Shown here in pieces: positions 44,297 to 53,579 of a DNA stretch of 64,000 nucleotides. Below the pieces are notes generated by a model. That model ran no database searches and was not told where the DNA came from. It worked only from the letters and a program-made list of their open reading frames with translations. This DNA is from Rhodococcus sp. 14-1411-2a. Its GTDB lineage: Bacteria > Actinomycetota > Actinomycetes > Mycobacteriales > Mycobacteriaceae. Position numbers and translations under genes: made by a program. The stretch spans positions 124,001-188,000 of the forward strand of contig NZ_NPGA01000014.1 of assembly GCF_002259485.1 (NCBI RefSeq). The letters run 5' to 3'. Position 1 is the stretch's first letter. Each line of letters begins with the position of its first letter.

Positions 44297-45347
44297 GGGC
44301 GGCGTCCTCGTCGCGAGCGAGCTGTTCGGTGATCTCCAGACGTAGCTCGGCCGCGACGTCCTCGGTGAAGTCGTACCGCGCGTTCGCGACGGGCTGCGCT
44401 CCCGACACGACGCGGTCGCCGGGCGTCTTGTCGAGCCACAACCGTGTCACGTCTGGGCGGGAGTAGTGGCCGGCCGGGTCGGCGGCAGCCTTGGCGATCG
44501 AAATGAGGCTGGTGTCGATGTCGGCGTAGACGATGCCTTCCGCGTCGGGTGCGAGCGGCTCGTGCATCAGTTGGCCGTCGGGCGCGAAGATGCGGGCATG
44601 ACCGCCGCCTGCGGTGAGCATCGCGCGCTTGGCGTCGTCGGTGCACATGATGTCGATCATCTCGGGGGAGACGGTCGCGCAGGGACTGATGACGAAGCAG
44701 CCGCCTTCGACGGCGTAAATGCGGCTGGCGGCGGTGTTGACCTCCGGCCCGAGGGCATAGGCCGCGCCGGTGTAGAGCGAGAAGCTGGGCCAGGCACCGA
44801 TGTGCACCTGCTCGTTCTGGGCGTACATCGCGTACTTCGACAACGGTTGCAGGTGCTCCCAGCAGCACAGTGCGCCGACGCGTCCGAGGTCGGTGTCGTA
44901 TACCGACAGGTCGGAGCCGTCACCTTCGCCGTACACGGTGCGTTCGACGTGCGTCGGCTTGAGCTTGCGGCGCATCGCGACGGTCTTGCCTTCGGCGTCG
45001 ATGATCCACTGGGCGATGTAGAGGCTTGCCTTGTATCGCTCGCTCAGGCCCATCACGACCATGATGTGATTGTCCTTGGCGGCCTGCGCAATTCGAGCCG
45101 CCTGAGGTGTTCCGTACTCCAGCGAGTTGTCGAAGTAGCGCTGCGTGAACTGGAATCCCCACGCCGGTGCGTCGAGCCAGATGTACCAGGGGTAGCCGGG
45201 CAGGTAGGTCTCGGGAAATGCGATGAGTTCGGCTCCGGCGCGGGCCGCGTCCTCGATCAGGCCGATCGCCTTGTCGATCGACGCGTCGAGATCGAGAAAT
45301 ACCGGCGCGGCCTGGACTGCCGCGGCGCGAAACTGGTGGTGTGTCAT
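44289..45347 (-). CDS. nit: Nitrilase
   Basis: 352-residue carbon-nitrogen hydrolase that turns a nitrile directly into acid and ammonia. The triad is E46 in AFPETYLPGYPW, the Lys of RRKLKPTHVER, and Cys in ALCCWEHLQPL; the usual Asn before the catalytic Cys is Cys here (C161-C162). The GDGSDL and SEGGCFV-like (VEGGCFVISPC) regions are also present. The ATG at 45347 begins MTHHQFRAAAVQ; the longer reading frame adds no conserved residues. First gene of nit-oxd-araC, divergent from the aldehyde dehydrogenase. Arylacetonitrilase activity is inferred from context. Confidence 0.92.
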   Translation of the reverse strand: MTHHQFRAAAVQAAPVFLDLDASIDKAIGLIEDAARAGAELIAFPETYLPGYPWYIWLDAPAWGFQFTQRYFDNSLEYGTPQAARIAQAAKDNHIMVVMGLSERYKASLYIAQWIIDAEGKTVAMRRKLKPTHVERTVYGEGDGSDLSVYDTDLGRVGALCCWEHLQPLSKYAMYAQNEQVHIGAWPSFSLYTGAAYALGPEVNTAASRIYAVEGGCFVISPCATVSPEMIDIMCTDDAKRAMLTAGGGHARIFAPDGQLMHEPLAPDAEGIVYADIDTSLISIAKAAADPAGHYSRPDVTRLWLDKTPGDRVVSGAQPVANARYDFTEDVAAELRLEITEQLARDEDAARV

Positions 45348-45517
45348 TGCGGGCCTTTCGTGTGGGAGGGCACCAGTTTTGCCTGCTGAGAGGCCGATGG
45401 ATGGCCTCGAAGTGTCGAGATATTTGACTCTCCGTCGCATGCCCGGGCGGTGAAACACGGCGGTAACCGGGGCCCGGTGTGTCGACACACGATCGTCACG
45501 CGCGGAGGTCGATCGGC

Positions 45518-45546
45518 GGTGCGCATCTACCGCACAATGTGTGCGC
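45518..45546. promoter_or_regulatory. AraC-type site before the aldehyde dehydrogenase
   Basis: 29-bp element beginning GGTGCGCATCT and ending AATGTGTGCGC, 25/29 identical to 51921-51949 upstream of the GMC gene. It has an imperfect dyad (GCGCA ... TGTGCGC). It lies in the 290-bp nitrilase-aldehyde dehydrogenase divergent gap, 92 bp before the aldehyde dehydrogenase ATG, and could serve both directions. Either nearby AraC protein might bind it. Confidence 0.65.
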
Positions 45547-45637
45547 GATCACACAAGACCTTCTCGCCTGTCCGGGCGCAGTCTGGACCGGACACGCCAC
45601 AGGTGCCGCGACGGCACCCGAGAAGGAGCCAACACAC

Positions 45638-47122
45638 ATGACTGCAGTCCAGGAATCGGCCGCACCGTCGTTGCCGACCGACACCGCCACCGAGCTCTAC
45701 ATCGCGGGGCAGTGGCACGGCGCTTCCGACGGAGGCACGTTCACCGACATCAACCCCACGACGGAACAGCCGCTGGCCGAGGTTGCGGCGGCCACCGCGT
45801 CGGACGTCGATGCAGCAGTGCGTGCCGCCCGTGCCCAGCTCGGTGGTGAATGGGGCGCGACGCCCGGAGCAGTGCGCGGGAAGCTGCTCAACCGGATTGC
45901 CGATCTCATCGAACGTGACGGGGACCTGCTGGCACGGCTCGAGGCTCTCGACGTGGGCAAGCCCGTGGGTCAACCGGCCATGCTCGACATCCCCAATGCC
46001 GCAGCCACGTTCCGGCACTTCGCCGGCTGGGCCGATAAGATCACCGGCAGCTCCATCCCCACTGCAGGCTACTTCGGGCAGCCGACGCACTCGTACACCG
46101 TCCGTGAGCCGGTGGGCGTCATCGGCATGATCGTTCCCTGGAACACCCCGTTGATGATCGCCGCGTGGAAGCTCGCGCCCGCGTTGGCCGCCGGAAACAC
46201 CGCGGTGATCAAGCCGCCGGAGGATGCGCCGCTGTCGATCCTGCATCTGGCTCGTCTGATCGACGAGGCGGGCGTGCCTGCCGGAGTGGTCAATGTTGTT
46301 CCAGGGCTTGGAGAAGTGACAGGCGACGCGTTGGTCGGGCATCCGGACGTCGACAAGATCAGCTTCACCGGCAGCCCTCGGGTCGGCAAGCTCATCGCCA
46401 AGAAAGCTGCCGATACGTTCAAGCGGACCACGCTCGAACTCGGCGGCAAGTCCCCGCAGATCATTCTCGAGGACGCGGATCTCGAGGCGGCGATCAACGG
46501 AACCGCGATGGGATTGTTCTTCAACCAGGGCCAGGTGTGTGCGGCCGGTACGCGGGTCCTGGTGCATCGCTCGCTGTACTCGCAGGTGGTCGACGGTCTG
46601 GCCGCTGCGGCGTCGGCTCAGGTCCTGGGTGACCCGTTCGATCCGTCGACGACGATGGGCGCGCTGGTCAACGCGAAGCAGCGCGACAGCGTGCTGGGGT
46701 ACATCCAGGCCGGACGCGACGGCGGAGCACGAGTGGCGGCGGGTGGCGGACGGCCCGACGGCGCAGGGTATTTCGTCGAGCCGACGATCTTCACCGACGC
46801 CGACAACGACATGAAGATCGCGCAGGAGGAGATTTTCGGTCCCGTCGGCACGGTGATTCCGTTCGACACCGCCGACGAGGCCATCGCCATCGCCAACGGC
46901 ACGGTGTACGGACTGGCCGCGAGCATCTGGACCCGAGACGTGTCGAGGGCGCACACCCTTGCTGCGCAGGTTCGTTCCGGAGCGGTGTGGGTGAACGGTT
47001 GGGCCGCAATCGATCCCGCCCTCCCCTGGGGTGGCATGAAATCCAGTGGCACGGGCCGTGAACTCGGATGGGCCGGTATCGAGGCCAACACCGAGGAAAA
47101 AGTCGTCACGATCGTTCTGTAG
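45638..47122 (+). CDS. Aldehyde dehydrogenase (phenylacetaldehyde type, inferred)
   Basis: 494-residue NAD(P)-dependent ALDH. The cofactor region has VIGMIVPWNTPLMIAAWKLAPALAAGNTAVIKPPE, with general base E267 in TLELGGKSP and catalytic C301 in NQGQVCAAGTR. The C-terminal part GLAASIWTRDVSRAH and PWGGMKSSGTGRELG is normal. The ATG at 45638 follows GAAGGAG. Its promoter shares a 29-bp site with the GMC oxidoreductase, and the amine oxidase lies just downstream; both would yield an aldehyde. Oxidising phenylacetaldehyde to phenylacetate is therefore the likely job, by inference. Confidence 0.9.
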   Translation: MTAVQESAAPSLPTDTATELYIAGQWHGASDGGTFTDINPTTEQPLAEVAAATASDVDAAVRAARAQLGGEWGATPGAVRGKLLNRIADLIERDGDLLARLEALDVGKPVGQPAMLDIPNAAATFRHFAGWADKITGSSIPTAGYFGQPTHSYTVREPVGVIGMIVPWNTPLMIAAWKLAPALAAGNTAVIKPPEDAPLSILHLARLIDEAGVPAGVVNVVPGLGEVTGDALVGHPDVDKISFTGSPRVGKLIAKKAADTFKRTTLELGGKSPQIILEDADLEAAINGTAMGLFFNQGQVCAAGTRVLVHRSLYSQVVDGLAAAASAQVLGDPFDPSTTMGALVNAKQRDSVLGYIQAGRDGGARVAAGGGRPDGAGYFVEPTIFTDADNDMKIAQEEIFGPVGTVIPFDTADEAIAIANGTVYGLAASIWTRDVSRAHTLAAQVRSGAVWVNGWAAIDPALPWGGMKSSGTGRELGWAGIEANTEEKVVTIVL

Positions 47123-47129
47123 AGCTGAC

Positions 47130-47216
47130 GCAGGTGAGCGGGAGTGGAGCCTGCGGAACGACCCAGGTGAGCGGAACTTCGTAGCAGGGGTCGAGTTTCC
47201 GCTCACCTGGGGTAAC
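47130..47216. repeat. Dispersed mosaic repeat, family B, copy 2, with hairpin
   Basis: Module y is inverted here (GAGCGGGAGTGGAGCCTGCG, 47137-47156, followed by GAACGACCCA), then module x (GAACTTCGTAGCAGGGGTCG, 47174-47193). Perfect 15-bp arms CCCAGGTGAGCGGAA / TTCCGCTCACCTGGG flank module x, making a strong stem-loop that may terminate the aldehyde dehydrogenase transcript. Confidence 0.75.
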
Positions 47217-47268
47217 GCGGTGTTTACGGAAGGACACGCGATTCGTAACGAGCAGGTCGCAAGATTTA

Positions 47269-47286
47269 GTTCAACGGACGTAGAAC
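47269..47286. promoter_or_regulatory. TetR operator upstream of the amine-oxidase regulator
   Basis: 18-bp dyad GTTCAACGGACGTAGAAC, which overlaps a second dyad CGGACGT-N6-ACGTCCG (47275-47294). It lies 79 bp before the TetR GTG. A close copy lies before the amine oxidase gene at 47990-48007. Confidence 0.6.
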
Positions 47287-47364
47287 AACGTCCGAACGGA
47301 TCGGAAGGCGATGATGACGATGCCCGAACCCTAGGTCCCAGCAGGGAGCCGCTACCGTAGGGCT

Positions 47365-47946
47365 GTGCCGAAGCTCGTGGATCACGACGAACGCCGCCGC
47401 GCGATCACCGCGGCAACCTGGCGTTTGATCGCTGCCAAGGGGATCGATGCCGCGAACATGCGGGACATCGCGACCGAGGCGGGATACACGAACGGCGCGC
47501 TGAGCCACTACTTCGCGGGCAAGGACGAGATACTCCGCACCGCATTCGAGCACGTCTTCGAGGCAACGAACCGCCGTATCGACGAAGCTCTCGGCGACGC
47601 AACGGGATTCGAAGCCCTCCGCATCTTCTGTCGAGAAGTGATGCCGACGACCGAAGAGACTCTGCTCGAGGCGAGAATTGCAGTCTCGCTCTGGCAGCGC
47701 GCGATGTACGACGAGCACATGGACGACACGAACCATCGATCCCTGGTGTCGTGGCGGGCGCGGATGGCGGAGTTTCTCGAGCAGGCTCGCGCAGAAGGCG
47801 ACGCCGGCGACTTCGATGTCGATCTCGCTGTCGAAATGCTGCTCAACATGATGATGGGTATGCAGATTCTGGGCGTGCTCACCCCCGATGACACCACTGC
47901 CGGCCGGCAGTTCGAGATGCTCGACCGGTTCATAGCTCAGCTGTAA
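47365..47946 (+). CDS. TetR-family regulator
   Basis: 193 residues. The N-terminal HTH (about 8-55) has [46 protein letters not shown]; the C-terminal ligand domain resembles BetI-type TetR_C_6. The start is GTG at 47365. It precedes the copper amine oxidase, and the two promoters share a TTCAACG-N3-GTAGAAC motif, so it probably represses itself and the amine oxidase-permease operon, with an amine as inducer. The inducer is inferred. Confidence 0.9.
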   Translation: MPKLVDHDERRRAITAATWRLIAAKGIDAANMRDIATEAGYTNGALSHYFAGKDEILRTAFEHVFEATNRRIDEALGDATGFEALRIFCREVMPTTEETLLEARIAVSLWQRAMYDEHMDDTNHRSLVSWRARMAEFLEQARAEGDAGDFDVDLAVEMLLNMMMGMQILGVLTPDDTTAGRQFEMLDRFIAQL

Positions 47947-47989
47947 CCACCCTGTGTGCGGGCGACTCACGGTCCCGCATGCCTTCGTT

Positions 47990-48007
47990 ATTCAACGTAT
48001 GTAGAAC
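47990..48007 (+). promoter_or_regulatory. TetR operator upstream of the amine oxidase
   Basis: ATTCAACGTATGTAGAAC matches the site at 47269-47286 in 14 of 18 positions, with the outer arms TTCAACG and GTAGAAC fully kept. It lies 25 bp before the amine oxidase ATG. Confidence 0.6.
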
Positions 48008-48032
48008 CAACACCCGACCTCGAGGAACATCC

Positions 48033-49979
48033 ATGCCAACCCTCACGCCCCACGCAATCGACCACGCCTTGTCGTTGCCCACCGGAGACGAGATCGCACA
48101 GGTTCGAGACATCGTCGACGCCGCCGGATTCGTCACCGCTGCAACGCGGTTCGTCTACGTCGGACTGGACGAACCGGACAAGGCCGAGTTGTACGTCGCC
48201 GAACCGTCCACCCGACGCACCTTTCGGGTGCTGTTGCACGACATCTCGACACCCGATGCCGTCGACCTTCTCGTCTCCCTCGACGAGCGTCAGGTGATCG
48301 GCTCCATCCGGCTCGACGCGATCCGCGACGGCCAGATGCCGGTGCTCGACGAGGAATTCGAGCTCGTCGAGAGTGTGCTCTCCACCGACCCGGACTGGCT
48401 TGCCGCGTTGGCCGCGCGCGGACTGGACGTGGCACACGTTCGAGTGGCACCCCTGTCGGCAGGCGTATTCGACTACCCGGGCGAGCATGGTCGACGCATA
48501 CTGCGCGGCTTGGCTTTTCGGCAGGACTACCCCGCCGATCACGCGTGGGCGCATCCCATCGACGGCCTGGTCGCCTTCGTGGACGTGATGAATCGGACGG
48601 TGGACAAGGTCGTCGACCTGGGTGTGGTTCCCATTCCGGAGGAGTCGGGAAACTTCGACGATCTGTCCGTCACCGGCCCGCTCCGCAGCACGCAGAAGCC
48701 CATCGAGATCACCCAACCCGACGGCCCGAGCTTCACGGTTCGAGGCAATCGCGTCGACTGGGAGAAGTGGTCGTTCAGAGTCGGCTTCGATGTGCGTGAA
48801 GGTCTTGTGCTGCACCAGATCGGCTTCGAGGACGGGGGTGCCGTGCGTCCGATCATCCACCGTGCATCGATCGCTGAAATGGTTGTGCCCTATGGTGATC
48901 CCTCCCCGGTACGGTCGTGGCAGAACTACTTCGACACCGGTGAGTACCTGGTGGGACGGTACGCGAACTCACTCGAACTCGGGTGCGACTGCGTCGGCGA
49001 TATCACGTACTTCGACGCCGTGATCGCCGACGAATTCGGCAATCCGAAAACGCTGACGAATGCCGTGTGCATGCACGAGGAGGATTTCGGGGTGCTGTGG
49101 AAGCACACCGATCTGTGGTCGGGCTCGCAGGAGACCCGCCGCCAGCGCCGACTCGTGATTTCCTTCTTCACCACCATCGGCAACTACGACTACGGATTCT
49201 TCTGGTACCTCTACCTCGACGGCACCATCGAATTCGAGGTCAAAGCAACCGGAATCGTCTTCACGTCCGGGCATCCCGGTGGTGACTACCCTTACGCAAC
49301 AGAGATCGCCCCGGGACTCGGAGCGCCGTGCCACCAGCATCTGTTCAGTGCGCGACTCGACATGATGGTCGACGGTATCGGCAACTCCGTCGAGGAGATC
49401 GAGACCCGCCGGGTACCGATGGGACCGGACAACCTGCACGGCAACGCCTTTGCTCTGCAACACACCCCACTGGCCACGGAAGCCGAGGCGCAACGTATCG
49501 CCGACGGCACGGTGGGCCGCGTCTGGCACGTCACCAATCCGACCTCGCTGAGCCGGCTCGGAAAGCCCGTCGGATACACGCTGCACCCCGAAGGCCAGCC
49601 ATTGCTGCTGGCCGACGACAACTCGTCGATCGCGCGACGTGCCACGTTCGCCACCAAGCATCTCTGGGTGACGCAGTTCGACCGAAGCGAACGTTATGCC
49701 GCAGGCGATTTCGTCAACCAGCATCATGGGGGAGCGGGTCTGCCGGCGTTCGTGGCGTCGAACCGTAGCCTCGTCGACGAGGACATCGTGCTGTGGCACA
49801 CCTTCGGGCTCACCCACTTCCCGAGACCCGAGGACTGGCCGATCATGCCGGTGGACTACACCGGCTTCAAACTGAAGCCCGCGGGATTCTTCGATCGCAA
49901 CCCCACCCTCGATGTGCCCAGAACGACCTCTGCGCACTGTGCCGTCTCGAGCTGCGCGGGCGGGGAACAGAATGTCTGA
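48033..49979 (+). CDS. Copper amine oxidase (TPQ primary amine oxidase)
   Basis: 648-residue enzyme that oxidises a primary amine to aldehyde, NH3 and H2O2. Y385 in [11 protein letters not shown] is the TPQ precursor, D301 in [10 protein letters not shown] is the catalytic base, H434 and H436 in CHQH are copper ligands, and the third ligand is the His of [10 protein letters not shown] near the C-terminus. All positions agree with Arthrobacter phenylethylamine/histamine oxidases within a few residues. There is no signal peptide, so it is cytoplasmic. The ATG at 48033 follows CGAGGAAC. The permease start overlaps its end by eight bases. Phenylethylamine or tyramine is the likely substrate. Confidence 0.95.
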   Translation: MPTLTPHAIDHALSLPTGDEIAQVRDIVDAAGFVTAATRFVYVGLDEPDKAELYVAEPSTRRTFRVLLHDISTPDAVDLLVSLDERQVIGSIRLDAIRDGQMPVLDEEFELVESVLSTDPDWLAALAARGLDVAHVRVAPLSAGVFDYPGEHGRRILRGLAFRQDYPADHAWAHPIDGLVAFVDVMNRTVDKVVDLGVVPIPEESGNFDDLSVTGPLRSTQKPIEITQPDGPSFTVRGNRVDWEKWSFRVGFDVREGLVLHQIGFEDGGAVRPIIHRASIAEMVVPYGDPSPVRSWQNYFDTGEYLVGRYANSLELGCDCVGDITYFDAVIADEFGNPKTLTNAVCMHEEDFGVLWKHTDLWSGSQETRRQRRLVISFFTTIGNYDYGFFWYLYLDGTIEFEVKATGIVFTSGHPGGDYPYATEIAPGLGAPCHQHLFSARLDMMVDGIGNSVEEIETRRVPMGPDNLHGNAFALQHTPLATEAEAQRIADGTVGRVWHVTNPTSLSRLGKPVGYTLHPEGQPLLLADDNSSIARRATFATKHLWVTQFDRSERYAAGDFVNQHHGGAGLPAFVASNRSLVDEDIVLWHTFGLTHFPRPEDWPIMPVDYTGFKLKPAGFFDRNPTLDVPRTTSAHCAVSSCAGGEQNV

Positions 49980-51390
49980 TAGCCAATCGAATTCGACGGC
50001 CGGTGCGCTCCGCGGTTCCATCGGCGTCGTCGGAATCGTGTTCCTGGTCATCGCCGCTGCAGCGCCGCTGACCGCCATCGGTGGGGCCCTGCCGGTCATG
50101 ATCGCGACAGGTAACGGAGCGGGCGCTCCGCTCGCCTACATCGTCGCGGCTGTCGTCCTGCTGATCTTCAGCGTCGGGTACGCGGCCATGAGCCGACACA
50201 TGGTGGACACCGGTGCGTTCTACGCCTACGTGGAGAAGGGGCTCGGGAGAACCATGGGCCTCGGTGCCGCGGGTCTGGCGCTGCTGACGTACACCGCCAT
50301 TCAGGCGGGCATCTACGGCCTCGCCGCATCGACCGTCGACAGCCTGGTCGTGAAGTACGGCGGACCCGACCTGCCGTGGTGGTTGTGGGCGCTCGGTCTC
50401 GTCGCGATCGTGGCGCTGCTCGGCTACCGCAGCATCGATCTCGGTGCCAAGGTGCTCGGGGTGCTGCTGGTGCTCGAGATCGGCATCATCGTGATCCTGT
50501 CGGTCGCGGTGTTCGCCAAGGGTGGTGCCGCGGGCATCGACGTCGAATCGTTCACTCCCTCGGCCTTCTTCAGTGGATCGCCGGGAATCGCCCTGATGTT
50601 CGCCATCGCGTCGTTCATCGGCTTCGAGGCCACCGCGATCTACGGCGAGGAAGCGCGTAACCCAACGCGTACCGTTCCGATCGCGACTTACGCCGCTGTC
50701 GTCACCATCGGACTGGTGTACGCGGTGTCGAGTTGGGCCGTCGTGCTCGCCTTCGGCAGCGCGTCCGTCGCGCAGGCCGCTGCCGACGACACGGCGGGAT
50801 TGACCTTCGCCGCTGCCGCCCAGTATCTGGGCCCGATGTCGGCGGACATCATGGAAATCATGTTGGTCACCAGTCTCTTCGCCGCTCTGCTGGCGTTCCA
50901 CAACGCAATCGGGCGGTACGTCTTCGCACTGGCACGGAAGGGCGTCGCCCCCTCGTTGTTGGCGCGCACCCACTCTCGGCACGGCTCCCCGCACATGGGG
51001 TCACTGTTCCAGACCGGCTCGGCCGCGGTGGTTCTCGCGGTATTCGCGGTGGCAGGCGCAGACCCGGTGCTGCAACTGTTCACCTGGATGTCAGGACTGG
51101 CTACAGTCAGCATCCTGGTTCTGATGATCCTCACCGGCGGCGCCATCATCGCGTTCTTCCGTCGATCGACCGTGGATGCGCGCACCTGGCACACCGTCGT
51201 CGCCCCGGCACTCGGAACCGTGGGGCTGGTGGCGATTCTGGGTCTCGTGCTGGACAACTTCACGCTGCTGATCGGTGGTTCGGGAGTGCTCGCCGCCCTT
51301 CTGTTGATCGTCGTCGTGGCATTCTTCGTGGGAGGAACAATGACGGCACGAGCGACTCGGAGTCGAACTCTCGAGACGACGGAGGTCTGA
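49972..51390 (+). CDS. APC-superfamily amino acid/amine permease
   Basis: 472-residue membrane carrier with about 12 helices. The first helix region [39 protein letters not shown] holds the APC substrate-binding loop. [28 protein letters not shown] is the conserved helix 6/7 region. The ATG at 49972 lies inside the end of the amine oxidase gene (8-bp overlap), so the two are coupled and the permease probably imports the amine. The C-terminal tail is short and basic. Confidence 0.9.
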   Translation: MSDSQSNSTAGALRGSIGVVGIVFLVIAAAAPLTAIGGALPVMIATGNGAGAPLAYIVAAVVLLIFSVGYAAMSRHMVDTGAFYAYVEKGLGRTMGLGAAGLALLTYTAIQAGIYGLAASTVDSLVVKYGGPDLPWWLWALGLVAIVALLGYRSIDLGAKVLGVLLVLEIGIIVILSVAVFAKGGAAGIDVESFTPSAFFSGSPGIALMFAIASFIGFEATAIYGEEARNPTRTVPIATYAAVVTIGLVYAVSSWAVVLAFGSASVAQAAADDTAGLTFAAAAQYLGPMSADIMEIMLVTSLFAALLAFHNAIGRYVFALARKGVAPSLLARTHSRHGSPHMGSLFQTGSAAVVLAVFAVAGADPVLQLFTWMSGLATVSILVLMILTGGAIIAFFRRSTVDARTWHTVVAPALGTVGLVAILGLVLDNFTLLIGGSGVLAALLLIVVVAFFVGGTMTARATRSRTLETTEV

Positions 51391-51395
51391 CACCG

Positions 51396-51878
51396 ATGGT
51401 CATGACGGTGCTGATGGCGCTCGGTGCAGTGGGTGCTGTTCTTCCGCTGCTCGGACGTGGCAAGCACACGGGGCGGGTGCGGTGGGCTCACCTCTGTATG
51501 GGCACCGTCATGGCAGCCATGGTGGCCTTCGGTACCGACCCATCCATGGCGCTGATATCGATACTCGCTCTCGTCGCGGTTGCCGTACACGTCACCGCAG
51601 ACGTGCCGAACAGAACCCGATCTATTCCATGCGCGGTGGACCTGACGTGCATGGCCGTGCTGCTGATGATGCTGCCGCCCATGCACTCCCACGCGGAATC
51701 GCAGGCGACGACGCGGCACCGGCACGGAGTCGAGGCCGATCCGAGGATCATCGCCGCGCTGCTCCTGGTGGGGTGGATGGCCGTGACGATCCACCTGTTG
51801 CGCACCAACCCGCCCGGACGACGAGTGACGGCAGGTTCCGCACTGATGATCCTCGGAATGGCACCGATGATCCTCTGA
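51396..51878 (+). CDS. Small multi-pass membrane protein, hypothetical
   Basis: 160 residues with about five hydrophobic segments: MVMTVLMALGAVGAVLPLL, WAHLCMGTVMAAMVAFG, ALISILALVAVAVHVTADV, CAVDLTCMAVLLMMLPPM and IIAALLLVGWMAVTIHLL. A His-rich loop (PPMHSHAESQATTRHRHG) lies between helices four and five and might bind copper or another metal. The ATG at 51396 follows GGAGGTCTGACACCG, five bases after the permease stop, so it is the third gene of the amine oxidase operon. A role in copper supply to the oxidase is possible but speculative. Confidence 0.65.
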   Translation: MVMTVLMALGAVGAVLPLLGRGKHTGRVRWAHLCMGTVMAAMVAFGTDPSMALISILALVAVAVHVTADVPNRTRSIPCAVDLTCMAVLLMMLPPMHSHAESQATTRHRHGVEADPRIIAALLLVGWMAVTIHLLRTNPPGRRVTAGSALMILGMAPMIL

Positions 51879-51920
51879 CGGAGACTCCCCCACGTGGTCG
51901 CTCCTGCCGGCTCCGCTCCC

Positions 51921-51949
51921 GGTGCGCATCTGACCCAGAATGTGTGCGC
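51921..51949 (+). promoter_or_regulatory. AraC-type site before the GMC oxidoreductase
   Basis: 29-bp element matching 45518-45546 at 25 positions, 71 bp before the GMC ATG. A second dyad, TGTTGTG-N8-CACAACA (51984-52005), lies closer to the start. Just upstream, 51894-51920 (GTGGTCGCTCCTGCCGGCTC and following) looks like a worn copy of family B module y. Confidence 0.65.
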
Positions 51950-52019
51950 TCAGCGACATGTTTGCGTTCGCGGATTCGGCCACTGTTGTGTCGACGGTCA
52001 CAACAGAAAGAGGCAGCGC

Positions 52020-53540
52020 ATGTCGACGGATTACATCGTAGTGGGAGCAGGATCAGCAGGAAGCGTCATCGCCCGGCGCTTGCTCGATGCCGGGCATACC
52101 GTGCACGTGATCGAAGCCGGACCGGTGGATACCGACCCGGCGATCCACTCACCCCAGGGCTGGCCGACACTGCTCGGCGGACCGCAGGACTGGGGACTGT
52201 TCACCACCCCGCAGAAGCACGCCAACGATCGGCGGATCTTCTGGCCGCGTGGACGCGTACTCGGCGGCAGCTCGTCCCTCAACGGAATGATCTACGTCCG
52301 AGGGCATTCCAGCGACTACGACGGGTGGGCGTCCGCGACAGGCGATGCCGGGTGGTCGTGGGAGAACGTACTGCCCCTGTTCAAGCGCTCGGAGTCACAC
52401 GAGCTCGGGGCCAACGAGTTCCACGGCGGCGACGGGCCACTGCCGGTGTCGATCATGGGCACCCCGCATCCACTGGCGGCTGCCTTCGTCGACGCGGCCG
52501 TCGAGCACGGCCACAAGCTCATCGACGACTTCAACGCCGACGAGATGGTCGGCGCGGGCTACAACCACACCACCACCCGTGACGGTGAGCGGATGAGCGC
52601 GTGGAAGAGTTTCGTCGGGCCGGTGCTGAACAATCCCGATCTCACCGTCACCACCGGTGCGCTCGTCCACAAGGTGGCGCTCGAGAACGGACGAGCGGTG
52701 GGAATCGAGTTCAGTCGCGGCGGCTCCGAAGTACAGCGTGCGTTCGCCGACCACGAGGTGATCCTGTGCGGTGGAGCCCTCGGCTCACCGAAAACGTTGA
52801 TGCTCAGTGGAATCGGCCCCTCCGATCATCTAGGTGCACACGGTATCGACACGGTGGTGGACCTGCCCGGCGTCGGCGAGAACCTGCACGACCATCTGCT
52901 ACTGAGCAACATCTACGAGGCACTCGAGCCGCTCGCGGCCGGTACCAACAACCTGCTCGAGGCGCAGTTGTACGCCCGCAGTGCCGGATGGGAAGGCGCT
53001 GCACCGGATCTGCAGCCGTTGTTCATGCACATTCCCTATCCCGCCGACGGATACCCGGTGCCCGAGAACGGCTACACCATCGCACCCGGCATCGTCGCAC
53101 CGCGCTCGCGCGGCACCCTCCGGTTGGCGTCCTCGGACCCGAGCGAACTACCGCTGGCGGATCCGAACATCCTGGCCGATCCGTACGACCTCGAAGCGAT
53201 GGTCGACGCGGTGGAGATCTGCCGCGAGATCGGTGCCTCCGACGCGTTCGCGCCGTGGCGCAAGGCCGAGGTGGTTCCGGGACCGAGTGCGCGTACCCGC
53301 GACGACCTGCGAGCCTACGTTCGCCAGACCGCCGGCACGTATCACCATCAGGTGGGGACCTGCAAGATGGGTGCCGATTCGGACGCGAATGCGGTTGTGG
53401 GAGCTGATCTTCGAGTGCGAGGTGTCGACGGCCTACGGGTCGCGGATGCGTCGATCATGCCGACGGTGCCGTCGGGCAACACCAACGCGCCGACCATCAT
53501 GGTGGGCGAGCGGGCCTCGGATCTGATTCTCGGGGCGTGA
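52020..53540 (+). CDS. GMC-family alcohol/choline-type oxidoreductase
   Basis: 506-residue FAD enzyme. The ADP-binding motif is DYIVVGAGSAGSVIARRLLDAG at residues 4-25, then the GMC signature GRVLGGSSSLNGMIYVRGHSSDYDGW. The C-terminal active-site stretch is AGTYHHQVGTCKMG (His) and VPSGNTNAPTIMVGERASD. The ATG at 52020 follows AAAGAGG. It oxidises a primary alcohol to an aldehyde. The shared promoter element with the aldehyde dehydrogenase suggests an alcohol such as 2-phenylethanol, by inference. A hairpin terminator sits between it and the convergent AraC gene. Confidence 0.9.
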   Translation: MSTDYIVVGAGSAGSVIARRLLDAGHTVHVIEAGPVDTDPAIHSPQGWPTLLGGPQDWGLFTTPQKHANDRRIFWPRGRVLGGSSSLNGMIYVRGHSSDYDGWASATGDAGWSWENVLPLFKRSESHELGANEFHGGDGPLPVSIMGTPHPLAAAFVDAAVEHGHKLIDDFNADEMVGAGYNHTTTRDGERMSAWKSFVGPVLNNPDLTVTTGALVHKVALENGRAVGIEFSRGGSEVQRAFADHEVILCGGALGSPKTLMLSGIGPSDHLGAHGIDTVVDLPGVGENLHDHLLLSNIYEALEPLAAGTNNLLEAQLYARSAGWEGAAPDLQPLFMHIPYPADGYPVPENGYTIAPGIVAPRSRGTLRLASSDPSELPLADPNILADPYDLEAMVDAVEICREIGASDAFAPWRKAEVVPGPSARTRDDLRAYVRQTAGTYHHQVGTCKMGADSDANAVVGADLRVRGVDGLRVADASIMPTVPSGNTNAPTIMVGERASDLILGA

Positions 53541-53548
53541 TTCGTGGT

Positions 53549-53579
53549 CGGGTGAGGGCGGCGGGTACGCCCTCACCCG
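53549..53579. terminator. Bidirectional hairpin between GMC gene and AraC gene
   Basis: Perfect 12-bp stem CGGGTGAGGGCG / CGCCCTCACCCG with a 7-nt loop, eight bases after the GMC stop. It includes the stop codon of the convergent AraC gene. Confidence 0.7.

Noticed and set aside
45527..47206. 559-residue minus-strand frame opposite the aldehyde dehydrogenase
   Set aside because: No recognisable family and Arg/Gly-rich low-complexity text, while the plus strand encodes a complete ALDH with catalytic residues.
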